From positions 1-64,000 of the forward strand of contig WHTM01000006.1 in NCBI GenBank assembly GCA_009377755.1: a stretch of DNA of 64,000 bases, read 5' to 3'. The position numbers and the translations under genes were made by a program. The notes under the pieces were generated by a model. That model was not told where the DNA came from and did no database searches. It saw only the letters and a program-made list of their open reading frames with translations. Origin of the DNA: Hyphomicrobiales bacterium. GTDB taxonomy: Bacteria; Pseudomonadota; Alphaproteobacteria; Rhizobiales; Xanthobacteraceae. Positions 8,544 through 18,601 of this stretch are shown piece by piece; positions within the stretch are counted from its first letter, which is position 1; the number at the start of each line of letters is the position of its first letter.

Positions 8544-9542
8544 ATGGGCAACCTTCGACTGACGCTCGCCGTGAGCGACTATGCGCACACGCGCGATCTC
8601 GTCACCGGCCGGGTCAAGCCCGAGGGCATCGATCTCATCAACATCACGCAGCCGTTCGAGTCGATCGGGCTGCGCTTCGGGGTGACGCAGGAATTCGATG
8701 TCGCCGAGTTCTCGCTCGCCAACTTCTGCGCTCTGGCGTCGCAGGATGCACCGTCGCCGATGATCGGCATGCCGGTCTTTCCCTCGCGCGTGTTCCGCCA
8801 CAGCGCGATCTTCATCAACGATAAGTCCGGCATCCGCTGCGCAGCCGATCTCGCCGGCCGCAGGGTCGGACTGCCGCAATGGTCGCAGACCGCGACCGTG
8901 TACGTACGCGGCTTCCTCGCGCATGACGCGGGCGTGCCGCTGACCTCCATCGACTGGGTGCAGGCCGGGCTCAACGAAGCCGGCCGCAAGGAGCCGATCA
9001 AGCTGCGGCTGCCCGCAGGCATTAAGCTCACGCCCGCTCCCGACAAGTCGCTCAGCAACATGCTCGCTTCCAACGAGATCGATGCCGCCATCACGGCGCG
9101 GCCGCCGGACTGCTTCCTCCAGAGTGCGCCGGGCGTCCGCCGCCTGTTCCCGGATTTCCGCAAGGAGGAGGAAGCCTATTTCAAGCGCAGCGGCATCTTT
9201 CCGATCATGCACGTCATGGTGATCCGGCGCGACGTCTACGAGGCCAACCGCTGGATCGTGCGCAGCCTGTACGATGCCTTCGTCGCCGCGAAGGATGCGA
9301 CGATGCCACTGATGCGCAACTTCCAGGCGTCTTTCCTGCCGACCGCCTGGGGGCCGGAGCACTTCGACAGCGTCAACGGCATGCTGTTCCCAGGCGGCGA
9401 TCCGTGGCCGTACGGGATCGAGCCGAACCGACCGACGCTCGACCCATTCCTGACCTGGCTCCACGAACAGGGGGTAGCGGCCCGATCGCTGAAACTCGAG
9501 GAGCTGTTTCCGCCCGAGATTCGCTTCGAGGTGCGAGTCTGA
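8544..9542 (+). CDS. Pht5-like protein (4,5-dihydroxyphthalate decarboxylase family)
   Basis: The 332 aa protein has a periplasmic-binding-protein fold but no signal peptide (starts MGNLRLTLAVSDY), so it should be cytoplasmic. It resembles the annotated 4,5-dihydroxyphthalate decarboxylase family. Shared features with the paralogues at 21690 and 62980 are RLFPDF, E-x2-Y and GIFPIMH near residue 220, while IDWVQAGLNEAGR is shared with the 62980 copy. Family function is poorly proven outside phthalate degradation, so the decarboxylase role is inferred. Third in a plus-strand series after RidA and Bug, 35 bases before a NitT/TauT-type binding protein. Confidence 0.7.
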   Translation: MGNLRLTLAVSDYAHTRDLVTGRVKPEGIDLINITQPFESIGLRFGVTQEFDVAEFSLANFCALASQDAPSPMIGMPVFPSRVFRHSAIFINDKSGIRCAADLAGRRVGLPQWSQTATVYVRGFLAHDAGVPLTSIDWVQAGLNEAGRKEPIKLRLPAGIKLTPAPDKSLSNMLASNEIDAAITARPPDCFLQSAPGVRRLFPDFRKEEEAYFKRSGIFPIMHVMVIRRDVYEANRWIVRSLYDAFVAAKDATMPLMRNFQASFLPTAWGPEHFDSVNGMLFPGGDPWPYGIEPNRPTLDPFLTWLHEQGVAARSLKLEELFPPEIRFEVRV

Positions 9543-9577
9543 TCCTACGAGCACAATAGCCACGCTGGAGGAGCCTC

Positions 9578-10558
9578 ATGCGCATTCTATCGATCGCCGC
9601 CGCTGTTCTGCTGGCGCTCGTCTTCGCCGTTGCCGCGGCTGACCCCGCGGGCGCCCAGGCCTTGAAGAAGGTCCGCGTCGGCAGCGTTGGTGCGTCCGCA
9701 GTGAACTGGCCGGTGTTCGTGGCGCAACAGAAGGATTTCTTCAAGGCCGAAGGCGTCGAGGTGGAAATCACCTACGTGGGAAATGTCGCCAACACGGTAC
9801 AGCAGTTGGTCGCCGGCGCATTCGACATCGGCAACTCGACTTTCGACAGCGCCATCCGCGCCATCGCCAAAGGCGGCAGCGCCGTGATGATCGGCGGCAT
9901 GACCACCAAGTATCCCTATTCGATCATGGTCGCGCCCTCAGTGCAGAAGGTCGGCGACCTCAAGGGCAAGCGCATCGTGCTGCCCTTCCCGAAGGATCTC
10001 CTGACCATCGTCTGGAACCGCTGGGTGCGCGAACAAGGGATGCAGCCGGCCGACATCGACCAACTCTACGATGGTGCGACCCCCAACCGCTTCAACGCGC
10101 TTGCCGCCGGCACGGTGCAGGCCGCGCTGCTGACGCAACCGTTCGATTTCCGCGCTGCTGCGTCGGGCTACAAGAGGCTCCTGGATATCGGCGCGTACGG
10201 ACGCGAATATGGCTTCCTGACCATTCTGGGAAATCCGAAGTGGCTGCAGACCGATCCGGCCGCCGCGCGCGCCTATCTGCGCGCGATAGCGAAGGCGACA
10301 GACTGGCTATATGACCAAGGCAATCGGGCGGAGGCCATCACGCTGTTGACCAAATACACCAAGGTCAACGAGGCGGTGGCGGGGCAGACCTACGACTACT
10401 ACATCAGGGATCTGCATCCGTTCAGCCGCAAGGCGGCACTGCCGATGGACATCGTGCAACACACCCTGAAGACTCTGGTCGAGATCGGCGATATCAGCCC
10501 GGCCGAGGCGCAACGGTCCGGGAGCAAGATGGCGGACCTGCGCTTTCTGCCGAAATAG
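9578..10558 (+). CDS. ABC transporter substrate-binding protein, NitT/TauT (SsuA/THI5-like)
   Basis: The 326 aa protein has a signal peptide of about 26 residues (ends PAGAQA). The mature part follows the SsuA/TauA plan: NWPVFVAQQKDFFKAEGVEVE, then AGAFDIGNSTFD, DLKGKRIVLP, and a C-terminal helical segment. Such proteins bind sulfonates, nitrate, aromatic acids or pyrimidine-like compounds. The cognate permease and ATPase genes are not adjacent; complete sets occur at 22.7-27.3 kb and 49.7-53.1 kb. GGAGG lies before the ATG. Nine bases separate it from the PrsW-like gene, suggesting one transcript. Confidence 0.85.
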   Translation: MRILSIAAAVLLALVFAVAAADPAGAQALKKVRVGSVGASAVNWPVFVAQQKDFFKAEGVEVEITYVGNVANTVQQLVAGAFDIGNSTFDSAIRAIAKGGSAVMIGGMTTKYPYSIMVAPSVQKVGDLKGKRIVLPFPKDLLTIVWNRWVREQGMQPADIDQLYDGATPNRFNALAAGTVQAALLTQPFDFRAAASGYKRLLDIGAYGREYGFLTILGNPKWLQTDPAAARAYLRAIAKATDWLYDQGNRAEAITLLTKYTKVNEAVAGQTYDYYIRDLHPFSRKAALPMDIVQHTLKTLVEIGDISPAEAQRSGSKMADLRFLPK

Positions 10559-10566
10559 GGGCGGTC

Positions 10567-11793
10567 GTGGCGACGCTTTCCATATACGATCATCTGCTGA
10601 TGGGCTCCCCGCTGCGGCGGCGTGGCGCCTGCATCGTGATCAGCGCGGCGCTCGCCCTCGTGCTGGCTTTCGCGACGATCGTGCATCTCGGCCTGCTCGC
10701 CGGCATGCGCTTCGACGTCGTTCTGGTGTTCTACCAGGCGCTCGTGATCTCGAGCTTGCTCGCGCTTGTGCCGATCATGGTGCTGTGGTTCCTCGACCGC
10801 CGCGAGCGCGAGACGCCATCGCTGTGCGTCGCAGCGTTCCTCTGGGGCGGGTGCATCGCCACCGCATTGTCGCTGCCGTTCAACACCGCCTTCTTCCGCA
10901 TCATCGACATCTGGGTCGCGCAGAATCCGATTCTGACGGAGGTCCTCGGCCCGCAGGCCACGGTGCTGATCGCGGCGCCGATTTCGGCGCCGATCGCCGA
11001 GGAGATCGCCAAGGCGGCCGGCGTTCTGCTGCTGTTCTGGCTCCTGCGCGCCGAGTTCGACAACATGCGCGACGGCTTCATCTACGGCGCGCTGATCGGC
11101 ATCGGTTTCAATTGGTTCGAAGCGGCGCTGTACGTCGCGCAAGGCTACGCGCAGCACGGCGAGGCACCGTACGGGCTTCAGTTCGGCTTCCGCTACGCGC
11201 TGTTCGGGCTTGGCGGACATGCGCTGTTCACCGGCCTGTTCGGCGTATCTGTCGGCCTCGCGATGCAGACGCAGCGCATGTGGCTGCGCATCCTCGCGCC
11301 GATCGGCGGCCTGATCCTGGCCATGGCGGCACACATGATCAACAACGTCCTGCCGCTGTTTGCCGCGTTGGCCAACGCTGAGGCAGGCGAGTCGCCGCAG
11401 CAGGTGGAGGAGCTGCCCTCCATGGGATTTCTCTCCGCGTTCATCACCGGCAGCATGATCCAGCTTATGATCTTCGTTCCGTTTTTTCTGATCATCGCGC
11501 TGGCGGTCTGGCGCAGTGGCGTATGGGAACGGCGCGTGATCCGCGAGGAGCTGGCCGCGGAGGTCGGATCGCTCCTGAGTGCGGACGAGTACAGCGGTAT
11601 CCTTCACGATCGCATGCTGCGGACGCGAAGGATCGACCGGATGCATCCACGCGCATCGGCGGCGCTCGTCAACGCACAGCACGAGCTCGCCTTCCGCAAG
11701 CGCCGGGTGCGGGACGAAGGCAGCGACCCCGAACAGGACCCGCTCGTGGCCGGCTGGCGCGAGGATATCCGGCGCCTGCGCGACGTCGCGTAG
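10567..11793 (+). CDS. PrsW-family intramembrane protease-like protein
   Basis: The 408 aa polytopic membrane protein has about eight hydrophobic segments between residues 22 and 320. PrsW signatures are present: APIAEEIAK (E145, E146, K149), DGFIYGALIGIGFNWFE (E185), a GLGGHALFTG segment and HMINN. In Bacillus PrsW performs site-1 cleavage of an anti-sigma factor; here no sigma or anti-sigma gene is near. The C-terminal 90 residues are cytoplasmic and charged. The GTG start at 10567 is preceded by AGGGG. It follows a binding-protein gene by 8 bases, an unusual partner. Confidence 0.75.
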   Translation: MATLSIYDHLLMGSPLRRRGACIVISAALALVLAFATIVHLGLLAGMRFDVVLVFYQALVISSLLALVPIMVLWFLDRRERETPSLCVAAFLWGGCIATALSLPFNTAFFRIIDIWVAQNPILTEVLGPQATVLIAAPISAPIAEEIAKAAGVLLLFWLLRAEFDNMRDGFIYGALIGIGFNWFEAALYVAQGYAQHGEAPYGLQFGFRYALFGLGGHALFTGLFGVSVGLAMQTQRMWLRILAPIGGLILAMAAHMINNVLPLFAALANAEAGESPQQVEELPSMGFLSAFITGSMIQLMIFVPFFLIIALAVWRSGVWERRVIREELAAEVGSLLSADEYSGILHDRMLRTRRIDRMHPRASAALVNAQHELAFRKRRVRDEGSDPEQDPLVAGWREDIRRLRDVA

Positions 11794-11808
11794 CTGCCTT
11801 GCCGGCGA

Positions 11809-14195
11809 CTAAACCTTGCCGAGCGCCTTGAGAAGCACCTCGGGCGTCATCGGCTGCTCCGTCACGCGGGCGCCGAAGGGCCGCAGCGCATCGTTCACGG
11901 CATTCATGACGACGGCCGGCGCCGATGCCGTGCCGGATTCGCCAACGCCCTTGGCACCTAGCTCGGACACCGTGGTCGGCGTTTGCACATGCACCACGTC
12001 GATGTCGGGCATCTCGGCGGCCATCGGCGCGAGGTAGTCGGCCATGGTCCCGTTCACGAGTTGCGCGTGCTCGTCATAGATGCAGTGCTCGTAAAGCCCG
12101 CCGCCGAGACCCTGAACGCAGCCGCCGCGCACCTGCTCGTCCGCCAGTTGCGGATTGACGATGCGGCCGCAGTCCTCCACCACCCAGTGCTTGAGCAGAC
12201 GGATGAAGCCGGTGTCGACATCGACCTCCACGTAGGCGCCACTGATGCCGTTGGTGAAGATGTAGAGATCGTCGAGCAGCCGGAACCGGCGCGTCCGCGA
12301 CAGCACCGGCTGCACGCTGTTCGGCAGCTCGCCGAGCTGGAAATGCCCGATGCGGCCGACCTCAGCGAGCGAAATGCGCCGGGTCATCGTACCGGCGTCC
12401 ACCACATGGCCATCGACGATGTCGAGAGCCGAAGGAGGTGCCTGCAACAGCACGCCGACGATGGAGAGAATTTCGTTACGCAGATCCCGCGCGGCTTGAT
12501 ACACCGCCTCGCCGCCGATCGCGGTCGCGCGCGATGCATAGGTACCGCCGCCGTAGGGCGTTGCGTCGGTGTCGCCGGATATGACACGGACCTGCTCCAT
12601 CGGCACGCCGAGAACGGTCGCGGCAATCTGCCCCATCACAGTATCGACCCCCTGGCCCTGCTCGGTGACGCCCACCGCGCAGATGATGCCGCCGCCCGGA
12701 TCGAGCTTGATGGTGCAAGCGTCCTGCGAGGCGATCGGCGCGCCGCCGACGCCGTAATAGCCATGCGGGCCGGGCGCCGTCCCCTTGATGAAGCCAGCCA
12801 CCCCGACGCCGCGATGAATGCCCCGCTTGCGCAGCTCGGCCTGCTCCTGACGCAGCGCCGCATAGTCCATGCGCTCGACCAGGAGCTCGATACAGCGCTG
12901 GTGCGACAGGTCCTTGACCCGGATGCCGCCAGCCGTAACCACCGGGTAGCAATCGTCCGGCATCACATTGCGCCGCCGGATCTCCACCGGATCGAGACCC
13001 GTGACCTCTGCCGCCATATCGACCAGTGACTCGCCGACCGAATTGCCGATCGGATGGCCAACCGCGCGATATTGCGAGGTCGGTACCTTGTTGAGATAGA
13101 CAACGGTCGCCTTCGCCCGATAGTGCCTGTGCTTGTAAGGACCACCGGTGATGTTGAGAATCTGGTTCGCCTCGAACACGTGGTGCGAGGATATTGCGAA
13201 TAGGCGCCGGCGCCGGACAGCACGTCGATCTCGAGCGCCTGTATCTCGCCGGCCTTCGAGAGGGCCATGCGCGCGGTCACCAGATTCTCGCGCGCGTGGA
13301 TATCGGACACGAACGACTCCAGCCGGTCGGCGATGAATTTTACCGGCCGGCCCAGCACCATGGAGGCGGCGGTCGCAGCGATCTCGTCGCCGTAGGTGTG
13401 AATCTTCATGCCGAAAGAGCCACCCACATCCGGCGCCACGACCCGCACGTTGTGCTCGGGAACTCCCAGCGTCTTCGCGAAGACGGTCTGGATCATGTGC
13501 GGGACCTGGCTGCTGGTGGTGATCGTCAGCCGACCCGTCGGCTTGTTGTAGTCGGCAAGCAGCGCGCGCGGCTCCAAGCTCACCGCGGTATGCCGGCCGA
13601 AACGAAAGACATCCTCGATCACGATGTCCGCCGCCCAGAAGGCGGCATCGACGTCGCCGGCCTCGATCACCTTGCGGAACGCCAGATTGTCGCCGAGGTC
13701 GGGGTGCAGCACCGGCGTTGCGGGATCGAGCGCGGTTTCCTTGTCGGTGACGGCGGGCAGTTCCTCCCATTCGACCTCGACCAGCTCGGCCGCATCCTCT
13801 GCCAGCGCGCGCGTCTGCGCGACGATCAGCACCACCGCCTCGCCCTGCCAGCAGGCGCGGTCCACCGCCATCGGATACTGCGGCGCCGATTTCATTCCGG
13901 GGAAGCATGTAAGCGTGCCGACCCACGGGCCGGTGACAATCTTGGCCAGTTCCGCGCCGGTCATCACCTTGACCACGCCCGGCGCCTTTGCGGCGGTGCT
14001 GGTATCGATGCGCACGATCCGCGCGTGCGCATGCTGGCTGCGGACGAAGGCGGCGTGCAGCATACGCGGCAAAGAGATGTCGTCCGTATAGGTCGCGCGT
14101 CCGGCGACGGCACGGCGTGCGCCGATCCGCGACAGGGTCCGACCGACATAGCTGTTGGGCCGGTCGAGCGGAGTCAGTTTGGCCTTGGCGTCCAT
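11809..14195 (-). pseudogene. Xanthine dehydrogenase-family Mo-binding subunit (Mo1), frameshifted
   Basis: About 795 aa when joined. The N-terminal frame (MDAKAKLTPLDRP to GAYSQYPRT) carries the aldehyde-oxidase a/b hammerhead and the DVGGSFGMKIH molybdopterin loop. The C-terminal frame carries TEQGQGVDTVMGQ and the catalytic Glu in KGVGESGT. The break is at about 13178-13184: restoring one base between ACCAC and GTG gives VFEANQILNITGG in phase. So there is a one-base deletion or a sequence error. The start at ATG 14195 lies 5 bases after the FeS gene stop; a GTG at 14206 overlapping that stop is possible. Last gene of the FAD-FeS-Mo unit. Confidence 0.85.
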
Positions 14196-14200
14196 GCGGG

Positions 14201-14686
14201 TCACCGTGACAGGCGCTGCTTCAGGGTGGCTTCGACCGCATCGACGATGGCGTGATAGCCGGTGCAGCGGCAGAAGTTGCCGGAGAGGAATTCGCGGATG
14301 TTTTCGCGCGAAGCCGGCAGTCCAATGTCGAACAGCTCGGCCGCGGTGATCAGCATCCCCGGCGTGCAGTAGCCGCACTGAAGCGCATTGCGCTCGACGA
14401 ACATCTCCTGCAAGTCGGCGATTTCGCCAGAATCCGTGAGGCCCTCGATGGTGACAACCTCGGCTCCGTCGGCCTGCACGGCGAGCATCAGGCATCCGCG
14501 CACCACGGCACCATCGACGCGCACTGAGCACGCTCCGCAAATGCCATGCTCGCAGCCGATGTGCGATCCGGTGAGGCCGAGCTCGGTGCGCAGGAAGTCG
14601 ACGAGGTGCTGGCGCACCGGAACCGTGCTCTCGACGCGCTCGCCGTTGACAGTCAGCTCGATGGCAAGCGTCTCTTCGAGGCTCAT
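14201..14686 (-). CDS. (2Fe-2S)-binding subunit of Mo-hydroxylase (CoxS/XdhC-type)
   Basis: 161 aa. The plant-ferredoxin cluster cysteines are C45, C50, C53 and C65 (GCEHGICGACS ... RGC). The second, all-helical cluster domain has QCGYCTPGM and NFCRCTGY. This is the small electron-transfer subunit passing electrons from the Mo cofactor to FAD. Its ATG overlaps the stop of the FAD-subunit gene by 4 bases (ATGA type), so the two are translationally coupled. It is the only such subunit in the window, although four Mo-subunit genes are present. Confidence 0.95.
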   Translation of the reverse strand: MSLEETLAIELTVNGERVESTVPVRQHLVDFLRTELGLTGSHIGCEHGICGACSVRVDGAVVRGCLMLAVQADGAEVVTIEGLTDSGEIADLQEMFVERNALQCGYCTPGMLITAAELFDIGLPASRENIREFLSGNFCRCTGYHAIVDAVEATLKQRLSR

Positions 14687-15552
14687 GGCGCCCTCGCTCG
14701 TTGCACGGCCGCGTCGAGCACCCGGCGGGTCAGCACCTTCTGCAGGTGAAGCTTGGTGGCCGGGCTGCCGAAGGTATTGCCGATCGGATCGAGGTCTTCG
14801 TCCAAGGCGGCGTTGACCACCTCGTTGCTCGCGGTGGGCCAGGCCTTCCCATTGAGGATAGCCATCGTACGCGTCCCCAGCACCGGCTTCGCCTCGCTGC
14901 CGAAATAGGCGAGGCGTGCATCGTTGATGACGCCACCGGCAACGCGCGCATGGCAGGCAATGCCCGCGATCGCGAAGTCGCCGTGGCGCCGGCTCAACTC
15001 CATGAACACCGACACATGACCCGGCTTTTGCGGAGGAAGCAGCACCTCGACCAGAAGTTCGTCGGGTTCACGCGCGGTCTCGTAAAGACCGATGAAGAAA
15101 TCGTCGGCCGCGATGGTCCGCCGGCCACGCACGCCATCGACGACGACGCTGGCGCCGAGCGCCAGGATGCAGGCCGGCATTTCCGCGGATGGATCGGCGA
15201 GCGCGATGCTGCCGCCGAACGTCCCCCGGTTGCGGACGGCGACATGGGCGACATGCGGCATCGCTTCGGCAATCAACGGCAACGCCTCCGCGACGATCGG
15301 CGAATTCATCACCTCGACGTGCCGCGCGAGCGCGCCGATTCGCACCATGCCGTCGTGGACCGCGATTCCCTTCAGGGCCTCGATACGATTGATGTCGATC
15401 AGGACCTTGGGCTGCGACAGACGCATGTTCAGCGTCGGCATCAGGCTTTGGCCGCCCGCCAGAATCCGCGCATCCTCGCCATACTCGGCGAGCAGCCCCA
15501 GCGTCGCATCCAAGCTTTCGGGCCGAACGTAGTGGAACCTCGGAGCCTTCAA
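14683..15552 (-). CDS. FAD-binding subunit M of Mo-hydroxylase (CoxM-type)
   Basis: 289 aa. The FAD-binding motifs AGGQSLMPTLNMRL (near residue 31) and NRGTFGGSIA (near 108) are clear, followed by the CO-dehydrogenase flavoprotein C-terminal domain. The chosen start is TTG 15552 (reads KAPRFHYVRPES), with GAGGCG at suitable distance. A GTG at 15588 would add 12 residues. The medium subunit reoxidises the enzyme. Order FAD, FeS, Mo on the minus strand is that of Cox/nicotinate-hydroxylase-type operons. Confidence 0.92.
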   Translation of the reverse strand: MKAPRFHYVRPESLDATLGLLAEYGEDARILAGGQSLMPTLNMRLSQPKVLIDINRIEALKGIAVHDGMVRIGALARHVEVMNSPIVAEALPLIAEAMPHVAHVAVRNRGTFGGSIALADPSAEMPACILALGASVVVDGVRGRRTIAADDFFIGLYETAREPDELLVEVLLPPQKPGHVSVFMELSRRHGDFAIAGIACHARVAGGVINDARLAYFGSEAKPVLGTRTMAILNGKAWPTASNEVVNAALDEDLDPIGNTFGSPATKLHLQKVLTRRVLDAAVQRARAP

Positions 15553-15613
15553 GGCAGCGCCTCGCTCGTATTCTTTCGGACGGTGCACACTGACGCGATG
15601 TCCGGGCCGCTTG

Positions 15614-17932
15614 TTATCCGGCGCGCGCCTCCTGGATGCTGCGCCAAATTCGCTCCGGTGTCGCCGGCATTTCGACGTGCTTGACGCCGAGGACCGACAG
15701 CGCGTCGACCAGCGCATTGGCGACCGCCGGCATGGCACCGACGCAGCCGGCCTCGCCGGCGCCCTTGGTGCCAAGCGGATTGGTCTTGGTCGGCACCGGA
15801 TTGCTCTCGACATGAAACGCCGGCGTATTGCGCGCACGCGGCATGGCATAGTCCATGAACGAGCCGGTGAGCAGCTGTCCGTCCGCGTCGAAGCGGATGT
15901 CCTCCATCAGCACCTGCCCGAGTCCCTGGGCGATGCCGCCGTCGATCTGCCCGTGCAGCAGCAGCGGGTTGAGCACGGTGCCGACGTCGTCGACGACGTT
16001 GTAGTCGACGATCTCGACCTCGCCGGTATCCTCGTCGATCTCGACCTCGCAGATATGGCAGCCGTTGGGGAAGTTCTGCGTATCGGTGTCGAACACGGCG
16101 TTGGAGACGAGGCCGGCCTCCATGTCCTTCGGCAACTTGGATGGATCGGCGGCGGCGCGGGCGACCTCCTGAATCGTCAGCGTCTGGTTGGTCTTGGCGC
16201 TGGAGAAGATGCCGTCGGCGAAATTGATATCGGCGGCCTCGAGCTTGAGCAGATGCGCAGCGATCTGCGTCGCCTTGACGACGATCTTCTCCGACGCCAA
16301 GTGAAACGCCGATCCGGCCATGGTCGCCGAGCGCGAGCCGCCAGTGCCTTCACCGAAGAAGACCTGGTCGGTGTCACCCTGCAGGTAGTAGACCTCGTTC
16401 GGATCGAGGCCGAGCCGATCGCAGACCAGTTGCTTGAACACGGTCTCGTGCCCCTGCCCCTGGCTGTGGCTGCCGGATACGAGCGTCACCGTCCCGCTGC
16501 GGTCGAAGCGGATCTCGGCACCCTCGAAGCCGCCGGCGGCGGCGCGCTCGATCGTGAACGACAGGCCGATCCCGCGCAGCTTGCCGCGCTTGCGGGCGGC
16601 GGCGCGGCGCTTCTCGAAGCTGTTCACATCGGCCATCTTCAAAGCGATGTCCATGCTCTTCTCGAACTCTCCGCAGTCGTACGTGAACGTCACCGACGTT
16701 TTGAACGGCATCGCCTCCGGCGGGATCATGTTGAGACGCCGCAGTTCGTAAGGATCAAGCCCTAGTTCGTCGGCGGCGAGGTCGACCATGCGCTCGATCA
16801 CGTAGGCCGCCTCGGGGCGGCCGTTGCCGCGGTACGGCCGCATCGGGTTGGTGTTGGAGAACACGACGGTCACGTCCACATGGCTCGCCGGAGTCTTGTA
16901 GACGCCGGCGAGCGTCCCGAGGTTGCCGGTGAAGGCGGGCATGCCCGGCTGCAGATATGCGCCGGCATTGACCAGCGACTTCACGCGAAGCCCGAGGAAA
17001 TTTCCGTCCTTATCGAGCGCAAGTTCCGCATCGGTGACGTTGTCGCGTCCCTGGGCATCGCCGAGGAAGGCCTCCGACCGCGTGCCGGTCCACTTCACCG
17101 GACGGCCGATCAGCTTCGAGGCGAGCAGCGTCAGCGGGTTCTCGTTGAAAATCGCCGACTTCATGCCGAAGCTGCCGCCGACGTCGCCGGCAACCACGCG
17201 GACCATGCTCTCCGGCACGCCGAGGACCTGCGCCAGTTCGGCGCGGTAGCCCTGGGCGCGCTGCAGCACGGCATACAGGGTGTAGCGCCCGTCGGCGACA
17301 TTGTAGTCGCCGACCGCGCCACGCGGCTCCATGGTCGCCGCGGTGACGCGATTGATGACGAAGCGATGCTTGACGATATGGTCGGCGCGCGCAAAGGCCG
17401 CATCGGTCGCCGTCTTGTCGCCCTCGAAGCGGGCGAAACAGACGTTGCCCGGACAATCGTCCCACACCAGCGGCGCGCCGGGCACCGCGGCATTCGCCGT
17501 CGCCGTCACCGCCGGCAGCGGTTCGTAGTCGATCTCGATCAGCTCCGCTGCATCCGCCGCCTGGTGCAGCGTTTCGCCGACCACGAATGCGACGTAGTCG
17601 CCGACCCAGCGCACCCGGTCCTTCACCAGCGCCGGAAAGCGCGGCTTGTACGAGGGCGAGCCATCGCGCCGCTTCATACCGCCCGGCACCGGCAGGTCAC
17701 GCCAGCCGGCCGCTTCCCAGTCGGAACCGGTGAGCACCGCGAGCACGCCCGGAGCAGCCTTCGCCTTGCCGGTGTCGATCGAGCGGATGCGCGCATGGGC
17801 ATGCGGCGAGCGCAGGACGTAGCCATATGCCATGCGCGGCAGCGCCACGTCATCCACATAGCGGCCGCCGCCGCGCACCAGCCGCGGGTCCTCGAAGCGC
17901 GGCACGCCTTGGCCGATCGCGAATTCTCCCAT
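15614..17932 (-). CDS. Xanthine dehydrogenase-family Mo-binding subunit (Mo2), intact
   Basis: 772 aa. Landmarks: RYVDDVALPRMAYGYVLRSP (N-terminal hammerhead), GDVGGSFGMKSAIF, the SHSQGQGHETVF molybdopterin contact near residue 490 and the catalytic Glu in GTKGAGEAG near 745. The start at ATG 17932 is supported by GGGGAAGG. Only 61 bases separate it from the FAD-subunit gene, so it may share the single FeS/FAD pair with, or replace, the frameshifted Mo1. Substrate class: hydroxylation of an N-heterocycle, aldehyde or aromatic carbon; which one cannot be told. Confidence 0.92.
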   Translation of the reverse strand: MGEFAIGQGVPRFEDPRLVRGGGRYVDDVALPRMAYGYVLRSPHAHARIRSIDTGKAKAAPGVLAVLTGSDWEAAGWRDLPVPGGMKRRDGSPSYKPRFPALVKDRVRWVGDYVAFVVGETLHQAADAAELIEIDYEPLPAVTATANAAVPGAPLVWDDCPGNVCFARFEGDKTATDAAFARADHIVKHRFVINRVTAATMEPRGAVGDYNVADGRYTLYAVLQRAQGYRAELAQVLGVPESMVRVVAGDVGGSFGMKSAIFNENPLTLLASKLIGRPVKWTGTRSEAFLGDAQGRDNVTDAELALDKDGNFLGLRVKSLVNAGAYLQPGMPAFTGNLGTLAGVYKTPASHVDVTVVFSNTNPMRPYRGNGRPEAAYVIERMVDLAADELGLDPYELRRLNMIPPEAMPFKTSVTFTYDCGEFEKSMDIALKMADVNSFEKRRAAARKRGKLRGIGLSFTIERAAAGGFEGAEIRFDRSGTVTLVSGSHSQGQGHETVFKQLVCDRLGLDPNEVYYLQGDTDQVFFGEGTGGSRSATMAGSAFHLASEKIVVKATQIAAHLLKLEAADINFADGIFSSAKTNQTLTIQEVARAAADPSKLPKDMEAGLVSNAVFDTDTQNFPNGCHICEVEIDEDTGEVEIVDYNVVDDVGTVLNPLLLHGQIDGGIAQGLGQVLMEDIRFDADGQLLTGSFMDYAMPRARNTPAFHVESNPVPTKTNPLGTKGAGEAGCVGAMPAVANALVDALSVLGVKHVEMPATPERIWRSIQEARAG

Positions 17933-17985
17933 GACCTTCCCCTTGCTATTTTTCCTGAAGCGCCCCGGCTGCGCCAAACGATGCG

Positions 17986-18519
17986 TTACGGCTCCTTCGC
18001 GTCGATCAGCACGAAGGCGATGCGGCACGGCTCGGTGCCACGATTGACCCAGGCGTGGTTGGTGCCCTGCTGCACCAGAATGTCGCCGGCCTTGAGATGG
18101 ATTTCGCCCTCGTCGAGCAGCATGTCGATCTCGCCGAACAGCACCAAGGCATAGTCGACCGAGCGGGTGCGGTGCATGAAGGGATGCCGCGGCGGCAGCC
18201 CGCGCTTGGGCGACAGCTCGCCGATGTGGTCCTGCTGGTAATTGGCATCGAGCTTCTCCACCTCGGGCGGCGTCGGCGGAAAATCGACGATGCGCAGCAC
18301 GCTGCCGCCGACCGGCGGGGCGATGCCCTTGAAGCTCGCGGCGCGGTCGGCGGTGCCGGCGATGTCGGCCGGGCTCTCACCGGTGACCCAGAACAGCCGC
18401 GAGACCGTGCCGTGCTGCCGCTTGAAATTGTGCGGATTTTCGCTGTCGAACAGCACCACCGCCTTGTCGTCGCCGTCGATGGTGGTGACCACGCGGCGGA
18501 TGTTGTCGCTCAGAGCCAT
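17986..18519 (-). CDS. Cupin-domain protein (cupin 1)
   Basis: 177 aa, one cupin barrel in the C-terminal half: VDYALVLFGEIDMLLDEGEIHLKAG followed by DILVQQGTNHAWVNRG. The N-terminal half has RRVVTTIDGDDKAVVLFDSE. The usual first-motif histidines are replaced, while the H in GTNHAW is kept. It resembles the neighbour at 18799 along its length, so they are a duplicated pair. The start at ATG 18519 gives the length of the paralogue. Role unknown; cupins of this sort often sit with aromatic or carboxylic acid catabolic genes as isomerases, dioxygenase-like or regulatory proteins. Confidence 0.8.
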   Translation of the reverse strand: MALSDNIRRVVTTIDGDDKAVVLFDSENPHNFKRQHGTVSRLFWVTGESPADIAGTADRAASFKGIAPPVGGSVLRIVDFPPTPPEVEKLDANYQQDHIGELSPKRGLPPRHPFMHRTRSVDYALVLFGEIDMLLDEGEIHLKAGDILVQQGTNHAWVNRGTEPCRIAFVLIDAKEP

Positions 18520-18601
18520 GGCTGCCGATTTCTCCCTGATTGCCGGGGCGCATATCACCTTGGCCGGCGGGCGATGTAAACTGCCCACCATTCATCACTG
18601 C

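Noticed and set aside
8388-9563. 391-codon antisense frame over the Pht5-like gene
   Set aside because: His/Arg/Asp-rich shadow without motifs. Similar shadows at 10399-11682, 15611-16765 and 54630-55820 were discarded for the same reason.
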